This document shows, one piece after another, positions 46,883 to 47,251 of a stretch of DNA of 47,251 bases; position 1 is the first letter of the stretch, and each line of letters opens with the position of its first letter. Below the pieces are notes generated by a model. The model was not told the DNA's origin and searched no databases. It saw only the letters and a list, made by a program, of their open reading frames with translations. The position numbers were made by a program, and so were the translations under genes. Source of the DNA: DATDSR01 sp036517855. Lineage in GTDB: Bacteria; Patescibacteriota; Minisyncoccia; Phycocordibacterales; DATDSR01. The stretch covers positions 1 to 47,251 of the forward strand of contig DATDSR010000025.1 of NCBI GenBank assembly GCA_036517855.1. Direction: 5' to 3'.

Positions 46883-47251
46883 TCAGGACACTGAAGATCT
46901 GAGGATCGATGGTGGTAAACCACTCTGTCCCATAGAATGCTCAAACTGCACCCCTGGCACGCCAGCATAGAAGGGGATGCTAAGCTCGGCCCGCACTGTT
47001 GCTTCCAACCGGTCCCGCTCAATCACAAGTTGCTTGCGACTAAGCTCGTCGGTGAAGACGAACGCGTGGTACTCTCCCGGCTTGCCCTTGTAGTACTCGG
47101 CGTGCTCATCGAAATTCGGATTGTCTTGATAGAGACGATCGCCGGTGCGCTTGAAGGTGTAAACCCATGTGCCGTCACCAACCTCTTCGGCCTCGTCGTA
47201 ATAGGGCGTCCCCGGATAGCAGGTGATGACCGTTACGTCGAGGTCGTCGGG
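46883..47251 (-). CDS. Radical SAM protein, C-terminal fragment (cut by right edge)
   Basis: 122 residues of an open frame that enters from the right edge and stops at 46883. DLDVTVITCYPGTPYYDEA, the KRTGDRLYQDNPNF stretch, YYKGKPGEYHAFVFTDELS and a closing RDRLEATVRAEL look like the C-terminal region of B12-dependent-type radical SAM enzymes (BchE-like group). The Fe-S CxxxCxxC motif would lie outside the window. Rather GC-rich and closed by a strong terminator, like the other GC-rich units. Family call is from remembered patterns. Confidence 0.7.
   Translation of the reverse strand, partial: PDDLDVTVITCYPGTPYYDEAEEVGDGTWVYTFKRTGDRLYQDNPNFDEHAEYYKGKPGEYHAFVFTDELSRKQLVIERDRLEATVRAELSIPFYAGVPGVQFEHSMGQSGLPPSILRSSVS

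Noticed and set aside
1..47251. tRNA or rRNA genes
   Set aside because: No T-loop GGTTCGAAT-type segments in a cloverleaf context and no rRNA-like sequence were found on either strand by reading.

Overview
The window looks like a chromosome segment of a streamlined bacterium of the Candidate Phyla Radiation (Patescibacteria, Parcubacteria-like). Reasons: central metabolism reduced to GAPDH and the non-oxidative pentose-phosphate enzymes, transketolase split into two genes, a PaaX/Cas2-like regulator, a four-helix-bundle protein of the 23S-intervening-protein type, a 17-residue Lys/Ala peptide gene, many ATGA start/stop overlaps, and UGA used as a stop. This placement rests on gene content alone, because no rRNA or tRNA is visible.

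Layout. 1-5340: a secreted protein cut by the left edge, a P-loop kinase, an ABC-F ATPase, a membrane protein, a cold-shock protein, PyrD and a Cys-rich protein. 5357-7620: a membrane-anchored amidase and a Cas2-like regulator, each preceded by a copy of the same palindromic operator candidate. 7620-12775: a carbon-metabolism block on the minus strand (mntA-hepT toxin system, rpiB, rpe, split transketolase, and gap with a coupled membrane peptide). 12776-20131: an SPFH protein, GatB, MurB, a MGMT-like protein and several GC-rich hypothetical genes. 20150-23450: secA with a coupled zinc-ribbon gene, a 17-aa basic peptide, and a structured, promoter-led non-coding region. 23455-34822 and 37225-46815: a large cell-surface polysaccharide cluster (O-antigen ligase, flippase, glycosyltransferases, methyltransferases, YfhO-like and other GT-C-like membrane proteins, RmlA/RmlB, an SDR, a second split transketolase, and a methyltransferase fused to a PLP decarboxylase fold). 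Two Nudix-like proteins, a SemiSWEET and a MazEF pair lie between the two parts. 46883-47251: the C-terminus of a radical SAM protein cut by the right edge.

Three cross-cutting patterns stand out. First, short GC-rich palindromes are inserted in frame in conserved genes (tktN, rpe, gap, gatB, murB, secA twice, a methyltransferase and a glycosyltransferase), which resembles Rickettsia palindromic elements. Second, genes fall into two expression styles. Most conserved genes have a -10 hexamer 6-9 nt before the start codon and no Shine-Dalgarno sequence, so they look leaderless. A minority of GC-rich genes of unknown function have TTGACA-16/17-TATNAT promoters, a leader with a strong AGGAGG, and a hairpin terminator. 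Third, the intergenic region at 23219-23451 has a near-consensus promoter followed by two long helices in pseudoknot order, which suggests an unrecognised structured RNA.
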